Source: Adiantum capillus-veneris (taxonomy: Eukaryota > Streptophyta > Polypodiopsida > Polypodiales > Pteridaceae). From it: a DNA stretch of 64,000 nt. Below the pieces are notes generated by a model that was not told the origin of the DNA, ran no database searches, and saw nothing but the letters and a program-made list of their open reading frames with translations. Positions 34,824 to 46,628 of this stretch are shown here, piece by piece. The stretch covers positions 7,303,001-7,367,000 of the forward strand of contig CM043963.1 in NCBI GenBank assembly GCA_014529385.2, written 5' to 3'. Numbering within the stretch: position 1 is the stretch's first letter; each line of letters starts with the position of its first letter. A program made the position numbers and the translations under genes.

Positions 34824-35223
34824 GTTAATTAATCTTATGTCTTTACTTAGTGTATGCTTTGGCAATTCAAAACCTTAGTTGCTACTCCTCTTAGCCTTTG
34901 AAAATAAGCACTTAAGTATCTACACCCACGGCTTTAATTGGTTAATTATAGAGAGTAATGGAGTGAGTCTAACTTAGTGAAGTTGCCGAGGGATAGCTCC
35001 TTTTGGACTTCTTATGGCTCAATAATGGTAAAGCCGTAGGCAAGTCTAAAAAGACACCATTATTAAGACCAAATCTCCCAAGGTGTGCACCATTTCCCAC
35101 ATAGTGGACTCAACAAAACCAATAATAGATCCTAGTTCCACTTACCTAATATAATTAACAAAATCAACCATTAATAGGCTACTTAAGAACCTCTCTTATT
35201 AAGCAAGAAAAGAGAAACCAAAT

Positions 35224-35235
35224 GCTCTGATACCA
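35224..35235 (-). other. G1 primer binding site (initiator tRNA-Met)
   Basis: GCTCTGATACCA is the reverse complement of TGGTATCAGAGC, the classical plant LTR-element PBS for tRNA-iMet. It lies one base from the LTR edge. Confidence 0.9.
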
Positions 35236-35236
35236 A

Positions 35237-35925
35237 TGTAATGGAAATGGCCTATGAACTTTGAGAGTAGCGGAATTAGGAAATTAGATGAAGCACCTTT
35301 GTGAGATTACTTTGTGAGCATAGCAGGTGAACTTAATTGATGGTATCAACATAAACATGGTACTTAGTTAACTTGGCATGAAAATACTTTTGCAAGAGAG
35401 AGAATTTAGAGAACATGACAACAATTGAGCATCGGATTCATACGGATCCATTGCTGCCTCCAATAAACATTTGTATTATAGTTTCTCCCGTAAAGAGAGA
35501 CTTGATACAATACAATCTTTGTGTTCCTTGTGAACTTGGTGATGCGATGAAGATGGAAAGCTTCATGCATCACAATCATAACATAAACTTTGTAGTAAGC
35601 ATTAACTATCCCAAGCCTCAGTCCCAAGGCCTCAAACACCTTCGAAGGTGGAGAGAGCTAGCAGAGAATGAGGGTAGGGAAGAGGAAGAAGAAACATTCC
35701 ATAGGAGAAAGAAATAGTTCCTCAATTATCATCACTCTTCTTGCTAGCATACATAATAGCATAGTAATGAAGATGGAGAAGATGTAAAGCTTAAGCATTG
35801 AAGCATGGCTCTTGGTTGGATTTGCATTCCATAGCCAAGAGTGTTGGTGTAGGCTCTCGCTTCTCACAATCTTGGAGAAGGAGGTGGAGTTCCTAAACTT
35901 TCACCAAGTGAGAATGATCCACAAA

Positions 35926-36010
<85 letters not shown>

Positions 36011-36216
36011 CACACCCCCCTTGCTTGCTTGGGGCGAGTTTTAGCTTTTCCACATGCTTCAAGCTCATTGGACCCCTCTCCCCCCTAGCCAATCACATAC
36101 AGCATACATTCACATGTCTCTATTCTAACTCTTGTTCCCGTTTATTCTCCCACATTAAATGATCAGTTTAATATGAGAAAATCATTTGGTAAAGTTAGAT
36201 ATTAGATTTTATGACA
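35237..36216 (-). repeat. 5' LTR of G1, with large internal deletion
   Basis: A 980-bp LTR, plus reading TGTAATGGAAATGGCC...TTATGACA. Compared with the 3' LTR it lacks about 870 bp (the part equal to about 27605-28474, including the minisatellite), with the junction near 36112. It contains an 81-bp TG array at 35927-36007. Confidence 0.85.
35927..36007 (+). repeat. (TG)n microsatellite in G1 right LTR
   Basis: About 81 bp of pure TG, in the same LTR position as 27404-27492. Confidence 0.95.
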
Positions 36217-36580
36217 ATTGCATATGCAAATTTTTGTCCACATTTGTCATACAAAGTGAGCTTATACGCCCATGACACAAAATTCTAGATGCAACAATTT
36301 CATCACCAAAACTCAGATCATGAGTTGTACATGTGTCATTCACAAAGTTGACTACAAGACCAAGTATAGCAAGTATAGATATAGAAAAAAGGTTCTTTTT
36401 TATCCCAGGTACATACAATGCATCAAGAAGTGTGAAAGAACTACCATTTGCAGCTGTAAGCACAATCTTTCCAACTCCTTAAACAAGATAAGATTCAGTG
36501 TTGGCACAAGTCACCATATTCCCATGAGGGATAGACTCAATAGAGGTAAACAAATCATGATGTGAGGTAATAGCTTTGTA
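36217..36580 (-). pseudogene. C2 protease end and GAG pre-integrase domain
   Basis: Minus frame 36209-36463 reads ANGSSFTLLDALYVPGIKKN then LFSISILA, VVNFVNDTCTTHDLSFGDEI and LHMQLS: the end of a copia protease and the start of the GAG pre-integrase region. It matches C1 52078-52300 closely. It stops at the G1 junction. Confidence 0.75.
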
Positions 36581-36699
36581 GCACCACTGTCAAAATACCA
36601 CACATGTGAATTTGCAGCAAAACTGACATACATGCATCATGGACAATAGGATCATAAATGCACTCTACACTAAATGCCCATTCTGCATCAACATCAACA

Positions 36700-37641
36700 T
36701 CACAATCTCCTTTGACAGAAGACTCTACAATCATTGCAATTGTATTGGACCCTGTAGTAGATCCAACCTCTTTCTTCTAAGCCTCTTTTTATTTCAACTT
36801 TGGACATGGCTTGATTGAAAGTGATCATCACCAGAATTCCCAGACGAGTGCTCCTAGCAGAAGCATTAGGAACATAAGTTTTTCCACTCGCAGCAAAACC
36901 ATAAGAATTGGTTACATTACTGCTCCCACCTTTTCTTCGAGCTACAATAAAAGCATATTCAATTGCATGTTGCCTAGTCTTATTTTTTCTGAAAAGTAAC
37001 TCTTGCAACAGCAATGTGCATAATGCATCAAACTTGACAACTTCAGGATTTCCTTGGGTCATAAGTCTCCAAGTACTAGCAAAAGTCTGGTAAGAATCTG
37101 GCAAAGCATCAAGAACATTTTGCACAAGTGAACTGTCAAAAATGACTTCTCCTGCATAAATTAGTTGCTCATTAGCATCCTTGACACCAGCAAGGAAAGT
37201 GTTCATTCCATCTTCCTCATGCAAAATCTTTGATTCCAGCTCTTTATGCATCAAAGAAATCTTAGCCTCATTGCTGCTTGCATAAAGATCTGCTAGAAAA
37301 TCCCAAGCGTGTTTTGAACATTTTGCTGAACGGATGTGAGGAGTGATAGTGCACTTCATAGAAAATGCAATCAATGCATGAGCTTGCGCATCTCTTACAT
37401 CCCAACAAGCCTACTCAGTTGTAGGCAAAACAGCTGTGACAGCAGCAACCCTGGTAGCAGCATCCTCAACATCACCTGCATCCACAGTACCTAGACGTAC
37501 ATCAATGCCCTACACAATGTTCCAAACTCCCTTTGATACAAGTACATGTTGCATTATGTAAGCCCACATAGAGTAATTGTCCCCATCCATTTTGTCCTCA
37601 GCAGCAAACATCTTGAACACATATGTGTTGTTGTTAGCCAT
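36700..37641 (-). pseudogene. C2 gag
   Basis: Starts with MANNNTYVFKMFAAEDKMDG at 37641 and continues through one in-frame stop (near 37511) and a shift into the 36700-37374 frame. The latter has the UBN2-type copia gag: HAWDFLADLYASSNEAKISL, KELESKILHEEDGMNTFLAG, VLDALPDSYQTFASTWRLMT, and ends before a recognisable zinc knuckle. Confidence 0.75.
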
Positions 37642-37954
37642 GGAAAATGCATGCACTTGATGTGAAAACTTCCCAAAATGAAGAGAAACAAAGTGAGACT
37701 AGCACGTACTATATAACACAACCCGCAGTAGACTGTATGGGGCCTATTATGCAATAATTGGCACCGATAAAAATTCTGCACAAAATGACAAAATTCCATG
37801 TGCAGACCTGGCTGTAGTGGACACGGAGGTCGAAATGGTCCCAAAATGAAATTTTGTGCAAACCTGCTCTACGAGCTCTCCCAATTTGATATATGAGAAA
37901 ACGAGTAGGGGTGTTATGGAGACGCTAGCAACTAAGCTTGAGAGTACGTGACCT

Positions 37955-37966
37955 GCTCTGATACCA
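37955..37966 (-). other. C2 primer binding site (initiator tRNA-Met)
   Basis: GCTCTGATACCA, reverse complement of TGGTATCAGAGC, two bases from the LTR edge. Confidence 0.9.
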
Positions 37967-37968
37967 AT

Positions 37969-38193
37969 TGTTGAAATTAGGGTGGCAGGGAAACACACAC
38001 AGCTTGGAGAAGACAAAGGAAGCTCAAGGCACACAACAGAGAGTGTATTACTTAGTGTGCAATGGAAATATAGATAGACCTAGAGTGATGGCATATATAC
38101 AATGCACGGGGGGAAAAACCTCCTAAAGAGGAAAAAATGCCCCGGCGGTCCTATAGTGTTCACACACATCACTACCACATGTATATGGTAACA
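37969..38193 (-). repeat. 5' LTR of C2
   Basis: A 225-bp LTR, plus reading TGTTGAAATTAGGG...TATGGTAACA, matching 49181-49412 of C1. It contains a TATATACAATGCACGGGGGG phrase shared by both. Confidence 0.85.
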
Positions 38194-38466
38194 CCTGCTA
38201 CCAACCATCTTCTTTCTTGCTCAATGAGGGTGCTAATACAGTATTTTGTACCATAAGAGTTGATGATTGTGGCTTGGATGTGGACAAGAAGTGGTACTTT
38301 TGAGTGGCCTTTCCATTTCTATTCTTGACTTGGGAGGACTTCACAGTGTTCCCCTTGGTATTTGGAATCTCCTCAACTTGAGGATCTTTCCTTACAATTT
38401 CCACATCCATCTGTGGTGGAGAATCTATGACAACCACTTCTTGAGAGCTTGATGCTACTTCTCTTT
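38194..38466 (-). pseudogene. Coding-like fragment of unknown family
   Basis: A minus frame of about 90 codons: VVQREVASSSQEVVVIDSPP, QMDVEIVRKDPQVEEIPNTK, then GNTVKSSQVKNRNGKATQKY. It is Ser/Lys/Glu-rich like a retrotransposon gag linker. It is bounded on the left by the C2 LTR and on the right by the LTR A copy, so it probably belongs to the internal region of an A-family element that C2 hit. No domain recognised. Confidence 0.35.
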
Positions 38467-40103
38467 GCACAACCAACCTCCGGGGGGGCACACCTACCAA
38501 CACACACCCAAAAATGCACACACATAAGTAGAGAAGAGAAGGGGGAATTGACACAAAATGATGGCAATGATGGATTCAATATACACAAAATGACACCATA
38601 TACAATAGCTCCAAGCCGGACACATATTGGTGAGCTGAACACATCCACAAGCAGCCCTCTTGGCTCCACATCCCCTTCACAACTCAACAGGCTCCATCTC
38701 GGCAACGTACACTGGCTCCCCCATCACTAAATGGCAAAATGGTAAAAAGCCAAAATGCCAAAAATCCCAGACTGTCAAAAAGCCTTTACAAATTCATGAG
38801 AACACCCTTTATAGGAGCATCAAGCTTAAAAAGAAAAAAATTGGGATTATCTGACCCGTGCAGCTCACTAGGAGCTCCTTTTGATATTTTCATTGCATTG
38901 CATACATGTGGCATTCTGAGTATAGCATATCTGGCATGCTCGAGACACATCAACTTGTTTCCACTTTTTTCTCTCCCACACTGCATGTGATCCATCCCTA
39001 GGGCTCACTCTTGATCGGCTATGTCTCCTCTGCATGTGAACTGCCACAGGGGTCCCGTTGTTGTGATGGTGGCATGACATCCCATGGACCCCCCTCTCCC
39101 TTACTAAAAAGCTTTGGCGACTTTCAGGGCTGCGGGAACCCAGCCCTACAAAACTACCACATCATCAATATCCACTGTCAACGGCCATCGGCCACTGCCA
39201 CAACAGCACTGGACGGTGCTAGGGAATCACAACACCACCATCTCCTTCACACACGCCACCCACGGGCACCAGGAGCGTCGACTGACTAGGCCACCATATC
39301 CAAGCTCAAAGGCCTCTCGCTCAACTTGTTGCTCAAGTGAAGCTCCCCAATACACATTTTATACTCTCTTTTGCCAATTGCAAAATGCGCATATGCGCTT
39401 TCTCAAGCGCCACATGGCAGCTCCATGTGAAATCATCTCCAAGCATCTCAAAAACAACCACCAAAAATTCAAAAATAAACTTGGTTTTCCACCCCTCTTC
39501 AGACAGTTGCAAGTCTCTGCTCCATAGCCCAATGCCTGGGCCGCCAATTCCAACGGAGAGCCACCATCCCCGACTTAGAACTCCGTTGTCTCCACTACAC
39601 TGACTTTTGTATGGCCTTGAACCAAACACACAAAGTCGGCAAAAGACTCTAGATCCTCCACGGTCGCCACGGTCGTCAAACTTTAACCTGCTATAACTCC
39701 GATTGATGTGCCGTCTCTTCTTACTAGTTCCATACATCACCCACTTCCTTTGCAAATTTTGTCAAGCTTCAAAAAACACCTACAATAACATTTTCCAAAG
39801 CGTTCAAACAGGCTCAGAACCGACCCCCAATAAATATTCAAACCTCCCTTTAAGACTCCTATTAAAGATCTGAAAAGACCGACAGGCTCCATACTTCAAG
39901 CTCTACACAATTACCCACTAAAAATAGACCACTTGCATCACCTGCCTTGCCCATCTTGGATCTGCAATGCATCCCTGCTCCAAACACCAATATCTCACAC
40001 ACTACGGCTCTGTTTGATGAGCCATCTAGACCAACTCACTCAACACTTCAATCTCTACATCTCCAAGAAAAAAACCCCAAACATTGAACATCCTTCACCT
40101 ACC
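38467..40103 (-). repeat. LTR A copy 1
   Basis: Collinear with 58376-60030 over most of its length (for instance GAATTGACACAAAATGA(T/C)GG, TGACCCGTGCAGCTC, ACATGTGGCATTCT and CACATGGAAGCTCCATGTGA-like phrases). Orientation is inferred from copy 2, where a minus-strand gag follows. It lacks the outer about 235 bp seen in copy 2 (58140-58375) and ends at the D2 LTR. Confidence 0.65.
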
Positions 40104-40128
40104 AATCAAAGTCAATGAGGTGGAAGCA

Positions 40129-40171
<43 letters not shown>

Positions 40172-40337
40172 TCCTAAAACAATCAACCTTGGAAATCAAT
40201 AATTGAATGTGTAATACAATGAGGCAAGGGGGTTGCTTGTATAGCAACCTCAGTAAATTGCCCTACCTAGACTTTGACAAATAAGTAAAATAAATACCTA
40301 AAAGACACTCAAAATAAATACCAAAACTCAAACACCA
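40104..40337 (-). repeat. LTR of element D2, interrupted by G2
   Basis: Reverse complement of the D LTR (53871-54210, 56125-56455): TCAAAGTCAATGAGG, a GA array at 40132-40169, CCTTGGAA/CAATCAACC and AGTAAAATAAATACCTAAAAG. Its inner edge merges with the G2 insertion. D2 internal sequence resumes at 48936. Confidence 0.75.
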
Positions 40338-41105
40338 TGTCATAAAATATAATATCTAACTTTACCAAATGATTTTCTCATATTAAATTGATCACTTAAT
40401 ATGGGAAGATAAAAGGGCACAAGAGTTAGGATATAGATATGTGCTTTCTAAACCTATCTCAATAGGGGTCCAAAAGGAGACAGTCTACCAAAGAGCAATG
40501 TGCAATAAGTGCTTCTATATTTACCTCATCAAGGGACCAAGAGGAGATATGGTTACATCTCAATAGGGGTCCAAAAGGAGGTAGTCTATCAAAGAGCAAC
40601 GTGCATCTAATGGAGCTTCAAAGACTTAGGGTTAGCTTCATTAAAGACCTCCAAAAGTTAGTGCTAAAACATCCTTTGACCTTAAGCAAGCTAGGGTTGA
40701 CCTTGAGGTGGAAATCCTACCCAAGCATGAGGTGCTTGTCGGCTTGTTAACTAAAGTGCTTAAAGTGTTTGTGGGAACCTTGCCAAAATCTTGTCGTGAT
40801 TTTTATGCTTAAATGACTAAGATTCGTTAAGTATTCAATTCAAAGATAAACTCTCAAGAGGCATAAACTGTTTCATGTTTAATTGACTAAATGCTTGAAG
40901 TGTTCAATTCAAACCAAATGACTTAAGAAGCATAAAAGATACATGTCCAAAATCCTCCACATGTGGCCCTCATGATGTGCTTGAATCCTATTGGATAGGC
41001 TTTAAAGGGGTCCAATGAGAATTTAGATGCATAAAAATAAATAATTAAGCTCTTTCTCTCAAAGAGGAAAAAGAGGACACGTGTCCAAATGATATGATTA
41101 AATAA

Positions 41106-41149
<44 letters not shown>

Positions 41150-41179
41150 GTCAACCAAGCATGAGAGGGAGTATACTCT

Positions 41180-41218
<39 letters not shown>

Positions 41219-41912
41219 TCTCATTGTGGAAAATGCAAAGTGCAAAAGCTCCATCTCCTTCTCCAAGATTGTTGAGAAGTGGAGAGCCTACACCAACAAT
41301 ATTTTCTATGGAATGCAAATCCAACCAAGATCCATTCTTCAATGCTTAAGCTTGCCATCTTCTTCATCTTCGTTACTATGCTATTATGCTATGATAAGCA
41401 AGAAGAGTGGTGATAAGTGAGGAACTATTTCTTTCTCCTATGAATGATTCTGCTTCCTCTTCCGTACCCTCATTCCCTGCTAACTATCTCCACCTTCGGA
41501 GCAGTTTGAGGCCTTGGGATTGAGGCTTGGGATGATTAATGCTTTTTGCAAATTTTATGTTATGCTTGTGATGCATGAATCTTTCCATCTTCATACCATT
41601 ACTAAGGTCACAAGGAACACAAAGATTTTATTGTATCAAGTCTCTCTTGATGGGAGAATCTATAATACAAACCGCCTTTTGGAGGGGGGACCACTGGCTC
41701 CAAGTAAATATGGTCCTCATCTATTGCCATGTTCTCTAATACTCTCTCTCTCTTGTAAAATTATTGTTCATGCCAAGTTAATTAAGTAGTATGTTCATGT
41801 TGCTACCATCAGTTAAGTTCACCCTCTATGTTCTCCAAGTGATATCACAAAAATGCTCATTTAATTCTCTTAATTCCGTTATTCTCAAAGTTCATAGGCC
41901 ATTTCCATTACA
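40338..41912 (+). repeat. 5' LTR of G2
   Basis: A 1575-bp LTR, TGTCATAAAATATAATATC...CCATTACA. It contains GA (41109-41147) and CA (41182-41215) arrays that are much shorter in the 3' LTR. Confidence 0.9.
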
Positions 41913-41925
41913 TTGGTATCAAAGC
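41913..41925 (+). other. G2 primer binding site (initiator tRNA-Met)
   Basis: TTGGTATCAAAGC directly follows the LTR; one substitution from TGGTATCAGAGC. Confidence 0.85.
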
Positions 41926-42325
41926 ATTTGGTTTCTTTTTTCTTGTTTAAGAAGAGAGGTCCTTAAGTAGCCTATTAATGGTTGATTTTTCTAATTATAT
42001 TAGGGTAAGTGGGACTAGATTTATTATCGATTTTTTTGAGTCCACTATGTGGGATATGGTGCACACTTCAAGAGCTTTGGTCTTAATAATGGGGTCTTTT
42101 TAGACTTGCCTACGGCTTTATCATTATTGAGCCATAAGAAGTCCAAAAGGAGCTATCCCTCAGCAAGTCTGCTATGTTAGACCCACCCCACTACTCTCTA
42201 TAATTAACCAATATGAGCCGTGGGTGTAGATACTTAAGTGCTTATTTTCAAAGGCTAAGAGGAGTAGCAACTAAGGTTTTGAATTGCCAAATAATACTCT
42301 AAGTAAACACATAAGTATAATTATC

Positions 42326-43660
42326 ATGGGTAACAATAACCAAGAGAGTGAATGAACATTGATAAGTTTGATTTTGCACATGAAGGTGCTATTGATTATG
42401 TCCCCATGTTTATCAATTATCTTGTTACTAGGTTGCATGATGCAATGTTTAACCCTAATTTGTAAGCCAAAGTTACTCAACAACTTCGTGCTTATGGGAT
42501 CTCCCTTCCTCTCCAAGAGGAGAGAGAGATCTTAGGAGGTCTCTTGATGAGACTCCCAAAAGAAGACTCTCTCCCATAAGAGAGGAGGAATCCAAAGAAC
42601 GAGAAATAAGTGAATCCCTAAGTTCCTCTAAAGATGTGGCTTCATGAACATGGTGGTCTATACTATTGCCAACTCCTCCCAAGAGGAAATGGTCAACCCA
42701 TAGTCCTTCTCCTCGTCACTCCAAAAGGGAAGAGAGAAAACAAATGAAGAAAAAGGCAAGAAAGAGGTCACCCTCTTCTCCTTCTTCTTCATCTTCCTCC
42801 TCTCTCGACGAAAGCTATGGCTATTCTCCTAGAGAATACAAGAGGAGAGGACATTGCAAATCATACCCTGCATGGCAAAGATCACAAAAGCTCAAGAAGT
42901 TCAAAGAGGGACGAAACAGTATCTCTTTTCTCACCTATGATGGCACCTTTGGTGCCAAAGACAAAGAATTGGCCTTCATCCAACCATTTGATGCGGCCTT
43001 TGGAGACGAGGGCTTCATGGAGTCCTCCAAGCTACTCCATGTAGCTATGCACTTCCAAACATCATCTCGTCAATGGTGGTCTAGCCTTCGTGGAAATGGT
43101 GAAGCCACAAAGACATGGAAAACTCCACGAGTTTCCATCATGAAGCAATTCCTTGCAAGCGATGCAAAGGACAAAGTACTTATCGAATGGTGCAATTGGA
43201 AGCTTCTCTCACATGAGTCTATGTGGACAAGTTTTGGGATTTACATCTCAAGGCTACTGTCTTCCAAAAGATAGACTTCGTCGAGCAAAAGCAACAATTT
43301 TGTGTGGAATTACCTGAAGAAATGGTCGAGTATGTCAACTCCCAATGGCCTGGTTCTATCACCGAAGTAATCCACCACACTATGGTTTCTTCCTGCATCA
43401 ATTTCCAACAAGGGGCTAGATGGAATGTCAAACCCATGGAAAACAAAGACAAAAATGATGCAAAGGGGAAAATCAATGCCCAAAATTCTTCCCAAGGAAC
43501 TTCCAACAACAACAATAGGTCGAAGGAGAAGGGAGTTTACAAAGGTAAAAACAATCTCTCTCATGAAGAGCTTGAAGCTTTTTGCAAGGACCATAAGTGT
43601 AAGTGTGGGAAGCAAGGACATGGTTATCGTTCTTGCCCAAAAGAAAAATGTATGCAATGA
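42326..43660 (+). pseudogene. G2 gag
   Basis: Starts at ATG 42326 (MGNNNQESE) and is shifted almost at once by a 1-bp deletion relative to G1. The body is in 42666-43274 (Arg/Ser/Lys linker, then SFLTYDGTFGAKDKELAFIQ ... QWWSSL ... MKQFLASDAKDK) and, after another shift, 43223-43660 (WDLHLKATVFQKIDFVEQKQ, INFQQGARWNVKPME). The zinc knuckle reads HKCKCGKQGHGYRSC, with C-x-C instead of C-x2-C, probably one lost codon. It would assemble capsid particles if intact. Confidence 0.8.
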
Positions 43661-44340
43661 CACTTCTAGAGCTTCCATGGTTGAATCTCTAAAAGAGGAT
43701 ACTCATTGCAAAGGCTCATCCCTCTCCTATGCTTGGAGAAAAGTAATGGAGCATGATGACTTCATCTTGTTTGACCCTGGCTCTACTCACAACTTTATAT
43801 CAATGGAGTTGGCCACCAAGTTGGACATTCAAGCTTTTGAGATGGGAGATAGTGTAACTGCTCACACAGCTTGCAAGGGACAGCAAGCCTCCATTACTCC
43901 CTTGATTGGGAAGTTGAGGCTTCATGTCCAAAGCTACGTCGACAAAGAAGACTTTTTTATCTCTCCTCTCCAACATGAGGCTAGGGGCACCATGGTTCAA
44001 CCGCATGGCTGCCAACATGAAGTTCCCTAAAAGAAGAATCTATTTCACATATAGGGAAAAAAACATGTACATAGATGTTAATGATTTGGGGAACACCATA
44101 TCCCTGGTAAATATGCTTGCTTTTGATAATTCAATAAAAAGATCTATTTTTCTGTATATGATTTTTGTCAGAGAATCTGTAAATGATTCTAATGTTTTCA
44201 CAAGTAGCAATAAAGGGAATCAAGAGGAATTAGTGTTGTCTAATTTCCTAAATGGATTCCAAGATGTTTTCATTGATTACATCCCTAGTGAGCTACCTCC
44301 AAAACAAGGGGATGATGACCATGCAATAGAGATTCTACTA
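43661..44340 (+). pseudogene. G2 protease
   Basis: Frame 43425-44030 carries the retropepsin DDFILFDPGSTHNFISMELA (D-P-G in place of D-S-G), KLRLHVQSYVDKEDFFISPL, then shifts into 43924-44343 with LGAPWFNRMAANMKFPKRRI and, before the RT, IDYIPSELPPKQGDDDHAIE. A frameshift in the protease C-terminus inactivates it. Confidence 0.75.
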
Positions 44341-45395
44341 TGAAGCTCACCCCCTAATAAACCTCATTATTGAGTTTCACAAGCTCAACAAGAGGAGATC
44401 ATGAGACAAGTGCATGAATTGGTGAATCCATTCTGTTCATGAGTACCTTTAGTGCAAAATAAATATGGCACATATCACATGTGTGTCGACTATAAGAGCA
44501 CTAAACATGATCACTAGAAAAAGAAATTCCCGTGCCGCGGGTAGAAGATATTTGATAAGCTACAAGTTTTGGCCTGACAAATGCTCCAGCCGCATTCAAA
44601 CCCACGATGGACAAAAAACTTCAGGCCACTCAAATTCTCTTGAGGAGTACAAGTGACACCTCCATGTAATCTTTCAAGTTGTGAGAGAGAATAAGCTTTC
44701 CACTAATCAAAAGAAAAGTGAATTTTTTCTAGAAGAGATTCAATATTTAGGTCACATTATCTCTCAAGATGGTATCCGTATGGATCCATCAAAGTTGGAG
44801 GTAATAAAATCATGGCCTAATCCATGGAATCTACATGAGCTAAGAAGCTTTATTGGTATGTGTGCATACTATAGACGCTTCATAGCAAATTTTCCTCAAA
44901 TAGCAAGACCATTACAGGACTTAACAAAGAAAAACGTTAAGTATTCATGGACTGCTAAGGAGAAAAATTCTTTTAAAAACCTCAAAGAGAAGCTTACCTC
45001 TCAACCAGTCCTCATGCTCCCGGGTCTCTCAAAGCCATTTGAGGTCCAATGTGATGCTTGTGGTGATTGCCTTGGAGCAGTTTTGCTTCAAGAAGGGCAT
45101 GCCATAGCATATGAGAGTCGGAGGCTCAATGCCCATGAACGGGTCTTGGGCATATACAAAAAAGAGCTTTTACCTATTCTGCATGTGCTAGACACATGGA
45201 AACACTATATCTTGGGGGATCCATTCATCCTACAAATGGATCACAGAGACTCAAGTACTTCATGACACAAACCAAGCTCTCCGACAAACTAATGAGGTGG
45301 GCAAATTTTCTTTTGCAATTGAGATTACACATTTCTCACATTGCTGGCAAGCACAATCAAGTGGTCGATGCACTTTCAAATGGCCAAGGGTAAAT
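44341..45395 (+). pseudogene. G2 RT/RNase H lacking the RT catalytic core
   Basis: After a degenerate YHMCVDYKS block (about 44475) the sequence has GATAAGCTACAAGTTTTGGCC and runs straight into the GLTNAP/MDK block and then SLEEYK (about 44640): the two catalytic Asp-bearing segments are gone at the same junctions as in G1. The RT thumb and RNase H are well preserved in 44681-45265: QKKSEFFLEEIQYLGHIISQ, LRSFIGMCAYYRRFIANFPQ, FEVQCDACGDCLGAVLLQEG, then HISHIAGKHNQVVDAL. Confidence 0.8.
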
Positions 45396-46620
45396 GTGGT
45401 GTCTATAGCAACTCAAGATCATCTATCTTTTATGATAGGTGAGTATGCTACTGACCAAGACTTTAAGTAGGTAATTACAACCTTGCATTAGGGAAGAAAA
45501 AAAGAACCATTCACCTTGAAGGATGGTTATCTTCAAAACGGCAATAGGCTATGTGTTACTCACCCATATAATAAGAAAGTCATGTATGAATCCCATGCTT
45601 CTCCTTATATGCGGGGCAAAGAGGGATTCCTTGATCTACTCTTCTAGGACTAGAAATGTATTTTTGTTGGTGTACCATGAAAAGTAAACATACAAGAGTA
45701 TGTTTCAAAATGTGTGGTCTATCAAAAATTGAAATTTGATTGAGGGACGAAACTTGGATTGTTTCAGTCGACAGGCTTAGCAAGAAAACCCACTCTATGC
45801 CTGTCAAAAAGACTATTAAGGCACATCAAATGACAACCCTCTTTGAAAATCAAATTTGCAAGTATCATGGCTTGCCAACATCCATAGTGTCGAACAAAGA
45901 TCCTAGAATGACCAGTAATTTCTATAAGGGTTGCTTTGAGAATCTAGGAAGTAGATTAAATTTCTCTTTCGGCCTATCATCCACAAACAGATGACCAAGT
46001 GAAATAACTAATCTAATGATTCTTGAATCTACTAAAAGCCTATGTCATGGAAGTAGACCAACGTTCTCAATGAGAGAAGTACCTACCTCTTATAGAGTAT
46101 GCGTACAATTACATTGTACATACTTCTATAGGGAAAGCACCTTTTGAGGTTAAAAAGGAAAGATCCAAAAGTCCCTTACTACTTAAAGTACACAGGAAGA
46201 TCTTCGCTACTGATGAATATAGCCGAGACTCACAAGAATCTTTTCCAAAGATTAAAGAGGTTATATCCACCTCAAAGTAAAGGCAAAAAGGGTTGTTGTT
46301 GCTAATAAGCACAGAAGAGCCTTAGCCTTTAAGGAAAATGATTGGGTCTTGCTAAAGTTTCTCAAGGCTCATCTAAGGCATAGTTCGGGCAAGAATCCTC
46401 CGGGCCACCAAGAGTATTATGCTAAACAATCAAAAAGATACTATGGTCCTTTCTTTTGAAATTCTTAAGCCAATCAATGCTGGCTTATTATTTAAAGTTA
46501 CCCAAGGCTCATTCACAATGCTAACCATGTGAGCCTACTCAAGCCTTACAAAGGAGAACCACCAAAAGAACCAATAATGGAGGACTCGCGAGAGATCAAA
46601 GATCAAGAAGAGGTGTTGCA
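45396..46620 (+). pseudogene. G2 integrase
   Basis: Degenerate: a zinc-binding part near 45560-45740 (KCVVYQKLKFD remains), a core with DRLSKKTHSMPVKKTIKAHQ and IVSNKDPRMTSNFYKG, where the catalytic Asp of 'VSDRDPRFTS' is Asn, then FSxAYHPQT-like sequence out of frame. The C-terminal domain follows with shifts (SRDSQESFPKIKE, then the LKPIN and SLTKE region near 46460-46560). Inactive. Confidence 0.75.
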
Positions 46621-46628
46621 GCCGAATC

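Larger units (their letters stand above)
27022..36216 (-). mobile_element. Gypsy element G1 (family G), interrupted by a solo LTR
   Basis: A minus-strand Ty3/gypsy element. On the right are the 5' LTR (35237-36216) and initiator-Met PBS; gag-protease (34823-33015), RT/RNase H and integrase run leftwards; on the left is the 3' LTR (27022-28578). It is split at 31351-32956 by a solo LTR of the same family in the opposite orientation. Gag-protease is nearly intact, but the RT lacks both catalytic blocks (see RT entry). The left LTR lacks about 310 bp of its outer end, and the right LTR lacks about 870 bp internally. G1 is inserted in copia C2, whose protease region resumes at 36217. Confidence 0.85.
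36217..38193 (-). mobile_element. Copia C2, 5' part only (LTR, PBS, gag, protease)
   Basis: Minus-strand Ty1/copia element of the same family as C1 (49181-53825). On the right are the 5' LTR (37969-38193) and PBS; gag runs from 37641; protease and GAG pre-integrase sequence reach 36217, where G1 is inserted. The continuation beyond G1 is missing, probably lost together with the outer end of the G1 left LTR. Confidence 0.8.
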
